A DNA stretch of 26,377 bases from a virus: the IMG/VR virus record IMGVR_UViG_3300045135_000943, positions 1-26,377 of that record; one strand, written 5' to 3'. A model generated the notes under the pieces. That model was not told where the DNA came from. It saw only the letters and a list, made by a program, of their open reading frames with translations, and ran no database searches. Position 1 is the first letter of the stretch, and every line of letters begins with the position of its first letter. Both the position numbers and the translations under genes were made by a program. Of this stretch, positions 15,295 through 22,772 are shown in pieces.

Positions 15295-16530
15295 TTAGCT
15301 GCCGCCGTCGTTGCCTAAGCAGAAGCTTACAGCGTGACGTACTGCCACATCGACCGTCTGGAATGCTACCAGGCGTACAGTGCCGGTAGTTGACAGGCTA
15401 TATGGATCTACAGTTAAGTCAACGCCAGACCACATGCCGATCAGCAAGTCGTTAAAGTTGCCGAAGTAGGCATCGCCAGAGGCACACTGGTTAGATACAA
15501 CAGTGTTGTAGCCGTTAGCGCGACCGTCAGGGCCAATAACGAACTGAGCAGTGTTAGACGCTTTCTCAACAGTCTTCAACGCGCCGTACATTGCCGCAGG
15601 CATAATGTAAGCCAAGTTACCAAGAAGAGCATTGTCTTCTGCAACTTTGGTTTCCATATCAACAACCTGAGCAAAGGTTGGGATCAAGTCAGGCGCAGTA
15701 CCGAAGTCTACGGTGTTGATGCCTGAAGTGTTCTTGATACCAGTGGGCTGGCCAGAAGAACCAGAGCCTGACAGAGCCGCCAAGTCAATGGCAAGAGCCA
15801 AAGCCATAGCAAGGTCGTCGCGAACAAGGTTTTCCACACTTAAGCTAGACTGCTGTCGTAGCTGGCGCGTGATGTCCGTGTAAGCCGCAAGCTGGCGGGG
15901 AACCATAGATACGGTGCCGAAAGTAGGTTCTGACTCAGTAGCCGCACCGCCTTCAGTATCGATCCAGGCCGCAGTAGAAGCAGTCGCCTTGCGTGGGATC
16001 TTCACGTCACCAGACAAGCCGGTCAACATGCGAGCACCAGCAGCCATGACAGAAGAGCTGTTTCGCAACACGTCAATGAACTCACCCTGACGGAAGTCAT
16101 CTGAGAACAGTGCAGAGTCGTCGCCTGAGTTCAGGTCACGTTTGCCAAGCACTTCGAATGGAACCATGATACCTTGGGGATCACGGCCATACTTCTGAGC
16201 AGCGGCACGAGATACTTCAAACTCAAACGCAGCGGCTTCTTGAGCGCGACGGTCGGTTGGGTTAGCCAAAGCATTAACTACTTTGAACAGTGAGAAACGC
16301 TTCTGCTCTTTCTCAGTCAGACCAACTTTCTGGTCTTCCAAAGCGCGAGTAGAGCCGATGACATCTAACAGTTCACCACGGAACTCTTCGATGCTACGAC
16401 CTTCTGCAATCGCTTTCTGAGCAAGGTCAGAGCGGCTGTGTTTTGCGCCTAGCTCAACAATTTGAGCGGCGTTACGTTGTGCGGCTTTCTTGGCTTCTGC
16501 CTCAACCGCTGCAATATCGACTTCAGACAT
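15295..16530 (-). CDS. Major capsid protein from an internal start (HK97-type)
   Basis: Within the fusion an in-frame ATG at 16530-16528 (MSEVDIAAVE) has a strong GAGGAGA ribosome-binding site six bases upstream. Translation from there gives 411 residues, the normal length for an unprocessed HK97-fold capsid protein with a helical delta domain at about 1-105. The mature coat probably begins after cleavage around residue 110. That two starts in one frame make different protein ratios is inferred from the sequence; the internal ribosome-binding site is plain. Confidence 0.75.
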   Translation of the reverse strand: MSEVDIAAVEAEAKKAAQRNAAQIVELGAKHSRSDLAQKAIAEGRSIEEFRGELLDVIGSTRALEDQKVGLTEKEQKRFSLFKVVNALANPTDRRAQEAAAFEFEVSRAAAQKYGRDPQGIMVPFEVLGKRDLNSGDDSALFSDDFRQGEFIDVLRNSSSVMAAGARMLTGLSGDVKIPRKATASTAAWIDTEGGAATESEPTFGTVSMVPRQLAAYTDITRQLRQQSSLSVENLVRDDLAMALALAIDLAALSGSGSSGQPTGIKNTSGINTVDFGTAPDLIPTFAQVVDMETKVAEDNALLGNLAYIMPAAMYGALKTVEKASNTAQFVIGPDGRANGYNTVVSNQCASGDAYFGNFNDLLIGMWSGVDLTVDPYSLSTTGTVRLVAFQTVDVAVRHAVSFCLGNDGGS

Positions 16531-17550
16531 AATAGTCTCCTCATTTTGAAAGTCGGTTCTAATTACAGGTTCGGGGGATGCTTGCTTGGCGGGCTCACCT
16601 TCAACTTCCAGGTCGGCAGATCGCCCAAGACCTACTGAGGTGTCAGCAGGAATTGATACCAAACTTGCCTCCATTGGCTTCCAAGACTTAGCCACATAAG
16701 TGTCCTTGTCTTTTCTCTCCAACTTGTTAATCGAGTAGCCCACACTAATATTAGTACGGATTCCGTCGATCACGTCGTCAAAAGCCTCTTTAGCCAGCGC
16801 ACCCTTCCCAAAGCGCACCGTCGCCCGGAGTCGCCGGGCCGAGCTATCGAGTTCGACACTTTTTACCACGCCTACGACTTTAGTCGGGTCATGGTCGAGC
16901 AAAAGGGGAGCCCTGCCTGAGTTCAGGAATGACAGGTCAATCGCCTCCTCGCTATGCTCTAATACTTCTTTACCAAAAGAACGCATAACCGGCTCTTCCG
17001 AGCTTACTGCGATCTTGGCTTCGCGTGCTTCTTCATCAATCGGCGAAGAGTCAATAACCATCGCACGGTGTTCAAGTTCCACCGATGCTAGGCGGTCGCC
17101 TTCGGTCGCCTCTTCAGGAGCATTTACAGGCTCCTCTATGGCCTCTTCGCGAACTTCTACTTCATCTTCCATAGTATTTTCCTCAAGCTCGTCATAAGCT
17201 CTTTCATCCATACTCTCAATTCTATCACGAATTTTCTTGCTCCACGAGAAACCTGCGTCGCCGCCCCAAAGTAACCACGCAATCTTTCCTGCGCTGGGGT
17301 ATCCCTCCTCGCCTTGATTAAAGCCTTCAGCCTCTTTATCAACTTCGTGACGAGAAAAGAATGAATACATACGCTTGACAGTATCAATAGATAGCTCACG
17401 CCCGTTAACAATGTCACGAGCACGAGCAACGCCCACAGCAGTACCGCCTCGACCGTACTCTTCACGGAGGGCCAATCCACGCTTGGCGGCAGAAACCATC
17501 CCGCGTGTTGGCTTAGTATCAATGTCTTCACCTTTATACTTCGCCATCAT
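15295..17550 (-). CDS. Prohead protease fused to HK97-fold major capsid protein
   Basis: A 751-residue fusion. Residues about 1-115 form a helical domain (RARDIVNGRELSIDTVKRMY). Residues about 155-310 are an S78-type prohead protease: LLLDHDPTKVVG with H220 and TNISVGYSI with S269 are the expected catalytic pair. Residues 341-751 are an HK97-fold major capsid protein, including FTYDI-like YTDITRQLRQQSSLS and VKIPRKATAST. A single open frame joins them. A second start at residue 341 with a strong ribosome-binding site is described separately. The first two codons are both ATG; the second (17547) is better spaced from AAGGA. The start overlaps the portal gene end by 17 bases. The protease likely cleaves itself and the capsid delta domain during head maturation. 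Confidence 0.92.
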   Translation of the reverse strand: MMAKYKGEDIDTKPTRGMVSAAKRGLALREEYGRGGTAVGVARARDIVNGRELSIDTVKRMYSFFSRHEVDKEAEGFNQGEEGYPSAGKIAWLLWGGDAGFSWSKKIRDRIESMDERAYDELEENTMEDEVEVREEAIEEPVNAPEEATEGDRLASVELEHRAMVIDSSPIDEEAREAKIAVSSEEPVMRSFGKEVLEHSEEAIDLSFLNSGRAPLLLDHDPTKVVGVVKSVELDSSARRLRATVRFGKGALAKEAFDDVIDGIRTNISVGYSINKLERKDKDTYVAKSWKPMEASLVSIPADTSVGLGRSADLEVEGEPAKQASPEPVIRTDFQNEETIMSEVDIAAVEAEAKKAAQRNAAQIVELGAKHSRSDLAQKAIAEGRSIEEFRGELLDVIGSTRALEDQKVGLTEKEQKRFSLFKVVNALANPTDRRAQEAAAFEFEVSRAAAQKYGRDPQGIMVPFEVLGKRDLNSGDDSALFSDDFRQGEFIDVLRNSSSVMAAGARMLTGLSGDVKIPRKATASTAAWIDTEGGAATESEPTFGTVSMVPRQLAAYTDITRQLRQQSSLSVENLVRDDLAMALALAIDLAALSGSGSSGQPTGIKNTSGINTVDFGTAPDLIPTFAQVVDMETKVAEDNALLGNLAYIMPAAMYGALKTVEKASNTAQFVIGPDGRANGYNTVVSNQCASGDAYFGNFNDLLIGMWSGVDLTVDPYSLSTTGTVRLVAFQTVDVAVRHAVSFCLGNDGGS

Positions 17551-19012
17551 CCATTCCTTCTGGCGGCACCGGACTCATATTGGCCGCATAGGGCTCTAAC
17601 GCATAAGACACGCCGAACTGCTCCATCAACGCCTTATCGCGCACAATCTGAGCCAAAAGCTCCTCGGTGTCTTTGCCATAGTTCGCCGCCACGTCCTGTA
17701 GGGACAAGATTCCAGCCTTCATGCCTTCAATCGCGGCTCTCATTTCCTTGGCTGGGTCAACCCACTGCCAAGCTCGGCCACGGAAGGTCGCGGCATCTGC
17801 AAACTTGCCGTATGTCGATAGAGGAAAGCTCACCGAGCCCATCTCCATGGCAGACTCAAGCCAAGACTCAAACACAGGTCGCATAAAGTGCTCGATAAAG
17901 AACTCTTGCAAGTTTTGGTAGCGATCCCGATCCTCTAGCGCACCTTGGCGGATGCTTGAATAGCTAGTGGCTTCTAAATCGTTTGCAAGCGATGTGTACG
18001 ACACGCCGAGACCCGAGGCAATACCCTTAAGCACCGACTTGTGAAAGTCGTCAAACTCGCCAGACGGGAAGGTCGGGTCGAAGCTAGAAAACGTAACATT
18101 ATCAGGAAGTTGGTGGAAGGTTCCTGGTTCGGCGATTATCTGTGGAACATTATCCTCGTATTCATCCGCCGGGAACGCATCACCCGTGTTAGATGAGAAG
18201 AATCCCATCTTGCTTGCCGATACTCGAGCATTAATGACAGCCGCTTCGCGGAATCCGTTAAGGTGCTTGAGCGCAGGAATCGCCGCCGCTGTCCAAGGCT
18301 CGCCACGAGTTTGCCCTGCTCGATTAGGCATGTAAATATGCATAACGCGGTCAGCAGGCACTCGCACATGCTTACTCTTGGTTGAAAGGCTGGCGTAATC
18401 GTAATCGCCAGGGTGGTAAGTCAGAAGGTGGTACGCAACAGGGCGCTTAAACTTGTCAAGCTCCACCCCCATACGAATATCGTTGCCATTAGGGTGGGTT
18501 TCGTTCTTTTGCTCATCTACCATGTCTGGCTCGATGATCTCAAGCGCAAACGAATCTCTAAATGACGCACTTCGGTGCTTGATAATAAAGACCTCGCCAT
18601 CGCGCGCCAAGCCCTCAATCACCATCTTCTGCAAATCGACCAAGCTCATGCGCCCATCGACCGTACAGCGCCCCATTCGGCTCCATGCAGAGAATGCGTT
18701 CTCAACCGCTTGGTTGCCATCCATGTCAAGCACGCCGTTCGGAGATAAGGCCTTGACCTGCAAGGTAAAACCTTTTTTGCCGACGACGTTGTCTTTCACC
18801 AGCTCCAAATACTTCTTGACGTACTCGTTATTACGCGCAAGCTCGCGAGAGCGGTTCCGTATGCGTCGAATGACTGGGTAAAGCTCAGAATCGGCACTTC
18901 GGTTAGAGTCAAAAAGGTCGGATAGCAGTCTGGATGTGCTTGCAGCCGCATAGTCCCGCTTTTTGAGTCGCTTCGGCTCCTCTTTGGGCTTCAGGAAGTC
19001 AAACAATGCCAT
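17534..19012 (-). CDS. Portal protein (lambda-type, phage_portal_2 family)
   Basis: A 492-residue protein, close to the 533 residues of lambda gpB. It starts MALFDFLKPKEEPKRLKKRD, with ASTSRLLSDL soon after, then RNRSRELARNNEYVKKYLEL and KGFTLQVKALS, the hallmark N-terminus of this portal family. In the middle lie GVSYTSLANDLEATSYSSIR and EFFIEHFMRPVFESWLE, also typical. It follows the gpW-like gene with the stop TAA directly touching the start ATG. It forms the dodecameric ring through which the terminase packages DNA. It overlaps the protease start by 17 bases. Family assignment is firm. Confidence 0.95.
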   Translation of the reverse strand: MALFDFLKPKEEPKRLKKRDYAAASTSRLLSDLFDSNRSADSELYPVIRRIRNRSRELARNNEYVKKYLELVKDNVVGKKGFTLQVKALSPNGVLDMDGNQAVENAFSAWSRMGRCTVDGRMSLVDLQKMVIEGLARDGEVFIIKHRSASFRDSFALEIIEPDMVDEQKNETHPNGNDIRMGVELDKFKRPVAYHLLTYHPGDYDYASLSTKSKHVRVPADRVMHIYMPNRAGQTRGEPWTAAAIPALKHLNGFREAAVINARVSASKMGFFSSNTGDAFPADEYEDNVPQIIAEPGTFHQLPDNVTFSSFDPTFPSGEFDDFHKSVLKGIASGLGVSYTSLANDLEATSYSSIRQGALEDRDRYQNLQEFFIEHFMRPVFESWLESAMEMGSVSFPLSTYGKFADAATFRGRAWQWVDPAKEMRAAIEGMKAGILSLQDVAANYGKDTEELLAQIVRDKALMEQFGVSYALEPYAANMSPVPPEGMDDGEV

Positions 19013-19606
19013 TTAGAACCTCACCTGAACTGTAGAGCCATTTCGTTTGCCTTTTTTCGCTAACTCATTGTTTCTTAAGCGAGAAACTTCTTTTTTGTAG
19101 TAGTCTCGGGCCTGTAAAAGCTCAGAAAATGATAATTTGGTTAGTGACCGACCAGCAATTGTGTACTCGGCCACATCAGAGTCGGCCTTCCCGGCCAACA
19201 GTGTCTCAATCTTAGCAACCATAATCTCCGCGTGATTGCGAGGATCAGCTTGGTTGCTGTCCATGTCGGGAATGGCTTCAAAATCACCAGTATCCACAAC
19301 AATGCGGTTGCCAGAGCTGGTCTGCGTAATCTCAAGCTGCCAGTGATACAAGCCCGGCAAGAATGACTCGCTGGTGGCTGAGCTAACCGTAAACAGGTAA
19401 TAATCGTCAGTAGAGCTACCTGACTGAGGTAACTTAATCTCGGTCGAGCCGCCACCAGTAATACGCGCAACGTATTCCGCCGTATAGCCTGACGAAGTCG
19501 GGTAGTCGTCAGCAATATCCGAGCGCTTCCACTGAATATAGTCGCCAACTACAATTTCTACTGGTTCGCCTTCAGGCGCATTAGCCGCATCGAATAAATT
19601 AGCCAT
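19013..19606 (-). CDS. gpW-like head-tail connector with an extra N-terminal Ig-like domain
   Basis: A 197-residue protein in the exact place of lambda gpW, between the large terminase and the portal. The C-terminal 65 residues (about 128-197, EIMVAKIETLLAGKAD, then YTIAGRSLTKLSFSELLQAR) match the gpW pattern of helix, short strand pair and helix. lambda gpW itself is only 68 residues. The first 125 residues are beta-rich (VVGDYIQWKRSDIADD, YHWQLEITQTSSGNRIVVDT) and resemble the 105-residue tail protein at 5782-6099. I see a fused accessory domain here. The stop touches the portal start. gpW stabilises packaged DNA and joins the tail; the added domain's role is unknown. Confidence 0.75.
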   Translation of the reverse strand: MANLFDAANAPEGEPVEIVVGDYIQWKRSDIADDYPTSSGYTAEYVARITGGGSTEIKLPQSGSSTDDYYLFTVSSATSESFLPGLYHWQLEITQTSSGNRIVVDTGDFEAIPDMDSNQADPRNHAEIMVAKIETLLAGKADSDVAEYTIAGRSLTKLSFSELLQARDYYKKEVSRLRNNELAKKGKRNGSTVQVRF

Positions 19607-19609
19607 CCA

Positions 19610-21481
19610 TCACCGCCATGAGTTGACGAAATTCTTACCTGTTGATGGAACAAATGACCGCTTCCTCTTGTTTTCCTTCGGTTTTTCCTCGGGAATAGGG
19701 GTTTTACCAGCGGTGATTGTCATTTTATCCACCAAAGTATTGACATTGATGCCCAGTATAACATAACAGGCATATGCGTACACCATGCAATCTAGTGGCT
19801 CATTTCGCTTGTAGATTTTCTGGAATATACGCCGTTTGAAGCCCTTTTCATACTTTGTCACGATCTTTTCTGCCGTTAGACCACGAAAATACTCGTCATC
19901 GAGGTAGTCTGAGAACCGAACATGCCCTGCGCCCTGCTCCTGAATGCGTAACCTACTGAAAATTAAGTCTTTTGCGGTGTCAACCCCAATCGAAAATAGC
20001 GGGCATTTGGCAATATTGTTCTTGCTCGGACGCCCAGATATCGGCTTTCCTTCGCCGCCGACCCCTTTTATGGCAAAAACCCGCCTTCCCGCATGCTTTT
20101 TGCAGTACTGGTAGACCGAGTTGGTAAAGTGACCGCCAGAATCCACGCAAGCGCCGCGAATATTCATATACTGGCCGTCTTCGCGTTCATATGAGGCAAA
20201 AAGTATGCTATCTAGCGAATTCCAGAGCTGTGGCGTGCTAGGATCGCCATATAGCGATAAGTGCTTGAAAACAAAGAGTTCTTCGTCTTTACCGATGCCG
20301 ATAATAGTCGCTTCAAGGCGGTTATCCTGGCAATCGACCCCCGCCACCAATATGCCGACCTCATCTGGTATCTTTTCCATCGGCTCACGCCGATCAGACA
20401 GCCCTATGGGGTCAATAGAGTCGCCACCCGACTCATCCCACGTCTCAGCCAAAGAGACGTTGATAAAGCTTTGTAGGTCGTTTGTCGCCTTCTTCTCCAT
20501 AAACGAGCGCACAATGTCTCGCCATCGTCTAAACGAAGAGTAAAGCTCACTGAGATGGTAGCTCACATGCCCAAGCGTTGGTTTTTCGGCCCGCCACTCG
20601 CCAGAACGAAGCGCCACCCGTTTCTCGCCATCTGAAATAAGCGACCCGCACTCACAGCAAACGTATCGAGCCGTCTCTGGATCGCCGTCATCCCACTGCA
20701 CATACTTCCACTCAAGCGTAATAAACTGATTGCAATGCGGGCACGGTATCCAGAAGTGCCGCTGATCGCCGTCAATGAATGACGATTCCACGAACGACGA
20801 GTCCTTGATGGTTGGCGTCGAAGTCACCAGCAGCTTGCGCTGATCACCAAAAGTGGCCGCACGCTGCCAAAGCAAAGACACCGGGTGGCCTTCTGCCGTG
20901 TACTCGTAGCCGTCCACCTCGTCGCAGAAGATCTTAGGGGCAGAACGACCGCGCATTGTCCGAGGACTGCCCGACCACGCAAACATTAAGAACCCGCCAG
21001 GGTAGGACTTCATCGTTTGGTTGTTGACGCCCTCGCGAGATCGAGGCTTAGCGATCCTGTCGCTCAGGACGTCGTTCGACTCCACCATGGGGTTGAACTT
21101 GGTCTCCAGCCACGTATGCAAATCGCCTTGGCTTGGCTGCATCATTATCTGGCTAGACGGGTCGTGCGCCACAAAGTAACCCATCGCACAGTTAAGAATT
21201 TGCGTCTTACCTGTCTGGGCACCCCACATCAATGTAATCCGCTGTACCTCGGGATTGGCGAACATGTCAAGTGGCTCAATCTGATACGGCGCGTTATCAA
21301 ACCGTATCGGTCCGGGAATAGCGTTACCCATGGGTATGCGGATATTCGCCTCAGCCCATTCGGACGGCGTATAGTTTGGGGGTGGGCGCAAGAACACGCG
21401 CGCTCGATCTATCGACCTGCGTATTCCCTCCGGATTGCTGTATTGATTGACCTCAGTCTTCTTCTTCGAGCGTTTCGCCAT
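19610..21481 (-). CDS. Terminase large subunit (GpA family)
   Basis: A 623-residue protein, near lambda gpA (641). An N-terminal SEWAEANIRIP and a Walker A GAQTGKT (about 87-93) are followed by Walker B KIFCDEVDGY (D187, E188). A zinc-finger-like pair CPHC and CCEC (about 247-250 and 275-278) is followed by the C-terminal nuclease, with GVDCQDNRLEATIIGIG and later ACVDSGGHFTNS giving the acidic metal ligands. This is the GpA family, which in lambda cuts at cos sites and drives packaging. I chose the ATG at 21481. The frame can begin two codons earlier at a TTG, but the ATG is better. It starts inside the end of the small subunit gene. Confidence 0.96.
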   Translation of the reverse strand: MAKRSKKKTEVNQYSNPEGIRRSIDRARVFLRPPPNYTPSEWAEANIRIPMGNAIPGPIRFDNAPYQIEPLDMFANPEVQRITLMWGAQTGKTQILNCAMGYFVAHDPSSQIMMQPSQGDLHTWLETKFNPMVESNDVLSDRIAKPRSREGVNNQTMKSYPGGFLMFAWSGSPRTMRGRSAPKIFCDEVDGYEYTAEGHPVSLLWQRAATFGDQRKLLVTSTPTIKDSSFVESSFIDGDQRHFWIPCPHCNQFITLEWKYVQWDDGDPETARYVCCECGSLISDGEKRVALRSGEWRAEKPTLGHVSYHLSELYSSFRRWRDIVRSFMEKKATNDLQSFINVSLAETWDESGGDSIDPIGLSDRREPMEKIPDEVGILVAGVDCQDNRLEATIIGIGKDEELFVFKHLSLYGDPSTPQLWNSLDSILFASYEREDGQYMNIRGACVDSGGHFTNSVYQYCKKHAGRRVFAIKGVGGEGKPISGRPSKNNIAKCPLFSIGVDTAKDLIFSRLRIQEQGAGHVRFSDYLDDEYFRGLTAEKIVTKYEKGFKRRIFQKIYKRNEPLDCMVYAYACYVILGINVNTLVDKMTITAGKTPIPEEKPKENKRKRSFVPSTGKNFVNSWR

Positions 21482-21941
21482 TCGCAAGCGTCTCTAGTAC
21501 CGAATCGACTTCAGACAAGATGATTTGCTTGATCCTAAATTCATCCATCTCCCCTACCAAACGCAGATAACATCGCTCGGGTATTTTTCTTAGATTGGAA
21601 CGAAGCTCGGCGTATTGGTTCTTAAGCGCCTGCTCCACTTCGGCAAGTTCTGCAACTTCGCCTTTCTTCTTCGCCAAGTCGAGTTCAGCCAGCGCTGCCT
21701 CCGCAGAGATCTTCCTGCGCTGAGCTTCCTCCTTGGAAAGGCGGTCAGAATCGCCAGTAGCCTTATTGACAGCCCGCTTTTCGCGCCACTCGATGACTTC
21801 TCGGGTGTCAAACTTGTGCTGCTGCTTACCCTGGACTCCGCGCTCATAGATTGGCATACCCTCGCGTATCCACGCGTGGAGAGTTGGGCGCTGAATCCCG
21901 TACATTAACATTAGATCATTGGTTTCTACTATCATTTTCAC
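21453..21941 (-). CDS. Terminase small subunit (Nu1-like)
   Basis: A 162-residue protein. The N-terminus (about residues 6-55, NDLMLMYGIQRPTLHAWI) has a winged-helix DNA-binding domain like lambda Nu1, which recognises cosB. A long charged helix (about 65-110, KEEAQRRKISAEAALAELDL) and a C-terminal helix that binds the large subunit follow. The start could be a GTG at 21941 or an ATG at 21935; a putative promoter upstream places the transcript start almost at the ATG. The large subunit gene starts within its last 29 bases. It binds the packaging region just upstream and starts packaging with the large subunit. Confidence 0.9.
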   Translation of the reverse strand: MKMIVETNDLMLMYGIQRPTLHAWIREGMPIYERGVQGKQQHKFDTREVIEWREKRAVNKATGDSDRLSKEEAQRRKISAEAALAELDLAKKKGEVAELAEVEQALKNQYAELRSNLRKIPERCYLRLVGEMDEFRIKQIILSEVDSVLETLANGETLEEED

Positions 21942-21970
21942 AGTATAGCTTACTTATTTGTGTTAATCAC
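21942..21970 (-). promoter_or_regulatory. Candidate promoter for the terminase and structural operon
   Basis: On the minus strand TATACT (21947-21942) is a good -10, and GTGATT (21970-21965) 17 bases upstream is a poor -35. It is close to the terS start, predicting initiation near 21935, so a leaderless or short-leader transcript would result. The -35 overlaps a 12-bp palindrome, so a bound protein could control it. The weak -35 suggests that an activator or a phage factor is needed. It follows a terminator, where a new promoter is expected. Confidence 0.4.
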
Positions 21971-21977
21971 TAGTGAT
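21966..21977. repeat. 12-bp perfect palindrome ATCACTAGTGAT (candidate operator)
   Basis: A perfect dyad, ATCACTAGTGAT, overlaps the -35 of the candidate terS promoter and lies 25 bases upstream of the terS start. It has the size of a homodimer operator. No regulator gene is visible nearby, so what binds it is unknown. Confidence 0.6.
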
Positions 21978-22293
21978 GAAATTTGTAATTAAATCAATAG
22001 GTTACGCAGAGTCTAAAGAGCGCGCTCGCGCAGCACCCGCGGCCCACCACCCCAGGAGGACCCACTTTTTCCTTGCAAATCAAGCATTTAGGTCGATTTG
22101 CTTAAGTTTTGGCTTAGGTTTGGTTTTATGGTGCGCGCGCTATTGTCGATTGATCTAATAATTTTCGCGTGCGTGCGATGGCATGCCCTAGGACGTATTG
22201 TGTGCGTCGCTGCAGGCTTTTAATTTGCTTTTACTGCTAGGGTACTGATAGAAATAAAAGCGCTCAGGCGCGCATTGCGGGCTTTGTGCGGGC
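21978..22293. other. Gene-free gap, candidate cos-type packaging region
   Basis: About 316 bases with no plausible minus-strand gene, directly upstream of terS, where lambda-type phages carry cosN and cosB. It contains a GC-rich block (about 22019-22068, with GCGGCCCACCACCCCAGGAG) that could hold cosN, a perfect IHF-consensus site nearer terS, an inverted repeat GCAAATC (22075-22081) / GATTTGC (22095-22101), two near-tandem 12-mers (GCTTAAGTTTTG 22100-22111 and GCTTAGGTTTGG 22112-22123), and 8- and 6-bp palindromes at 22180-22192 (GGCATGCC and CCTAGG). The order GC block, IHF site, terS matches lambda. No terminal cohesive end can be read from the sequence alone. Confidence 0.4.
21992..22004 (+). 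promoter_or_regulatory. Perfect match to the IHF-binding consensus
   Basis: AATCAATAGGTTA fits WATCAANNNNTTR at every constrained position. It lies about 50 bases upstream of terS. In lambda, IHF sites bend cosB so that the terminase small subunit can bind. The match could occur by chance in AT-rich DNA, but position and perfect fit make it plausible. Confidence 0.5.
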
Positions 22294-22320
22294 ATAAAAA
22301 AACCGCCGTAATGGCGGTTT
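22294..22320 (-). terminator. Rho-independent terminator ending the accessory operon
   Basis: On the minus strand AAACCGCC is followed by an ATTAC loop and GGCGGTTT, then a run of Ts (TTTTTTT including the stem end). The stem is 8 bp with a GC-rich core. It lies about 20 bases after the 40-residue gene and before the packaging region, so it separates accessory genes from structural genes. The plus-strand reading lacks a strong T-tract. Confidence 0.85.
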
Positions 22321-22339
22321 ATGTTTTCTCTGGTTTAGT

Positions 22340-22462
22340 CTATCGCCGTAGCAATTCAAGCGTGACAATTAGCGCGACAACCAGACACAAAGTAATTGCG
22401 TCGTGTTTTTTTTGTTGTCGCTCTTGATACGCGCGCACGCGGTTTTTTTCGTCTAGTAGCAT
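22340..22462 (-). CDS. 40-residue single-pass membrane miniprotein
   Basis: A short frame starting MLLDEKNRVRAYQERQQ, with a hydrophobic helix ITLCLVVALIVTLELLRR near the C-terminus (about residues 23-40). The ATG overlaps the previous gene's stop (ATGCTACTAG) and an AAGGTG ribosome-binding site lies eight bases before it. The polar basic N-terminus followed by a single membrane helix suggests a small inner-membrane protein. The following intrinsic terminator ends the operon. The function is unknown; holin-like or inhibitor roles are possible. It is easy to miss because of its size. Confidence 0.6.
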   Translation of the reverse strand: MLLDEKNRVRAYQERQQKKHDAITLCLVVALIVTLELLRR

Positions 22463-22770
22463 TGTTCGGCACCTTGTATATGATCCGCGACAATCAATGC
22501 TAAGCAGTGTGCCGCCATCGTTTCTACTACTGTGTCAAATTCAGAAAACATGCGCTCTGCCATACATTCTAAAATTTCCCGCGCCTCCTCATATACAAAG
22601 CGATCATTTGTTAGAACGTATTGTATAAATTCCAGCTGATGCAGTGTGCTTAAGCAGTGTATTTCATCGTATGCGCAATCTAGTGCACCCCAATGTATTG
22701 GCTCATCATTGGGCATTCCAACCATGCGCGCGGTAGTTTCTACCAATTTTAAAACCTGTCTTGAATTCAT
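22453..22770 (-). CDS. Hypothetical protein, possible member of a local paralogue group
   Basis: A 105-residue, mostly helical protein. Its C-terminus, FDTVVETMAAHCLALIVADH, aligns without gaps to FEDICAMMAHYVLYLMIGDQ of the 191-residue protein (23511-24086), and more loosely to DDIADHALYFVVGENME of the 96-residue protein (24083-24373). I infer an accessory family of three genes in one operon. Four cysteines are scattered through the sequence without a CxxC pair. It is separated by two bases from the preceding gene. The function is unknown. Confidence 0.65.
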   Translation of the reverse strand: MNSRQVLKLVETTARMVGMPNDEPIHWGALDCAYDEIHCLSTLHQLEFIQYVLTNDRFVYEEAREILECMAERMFSEFDTVVETMAAHCLALIVADHIQGAEQCY

Positions 22771-22772
22771 TG

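Noticed and set aside
21017-21523. 168-codon plus-strand frame over the terminase gene
   Set aside because: It is antisense to a certain gene and has no recognisable protein features. Other plus-strand frames in the window are shadows of the same kind.
21973-22158. 61-codon plus-strand frame in the packaging gap
   Set aside because: It opposes every neighbouring gene, has no clear ribosome-binding site, and its sequence is explained by the GC block and repeats.
21978-22453. tRNA or riboswitch in the gap
   Set aside because: I could find no cloverleaf-compatible stems or TTCGA-type T-loop in the right spacing. The only firm structure is the intrinsic terminator.
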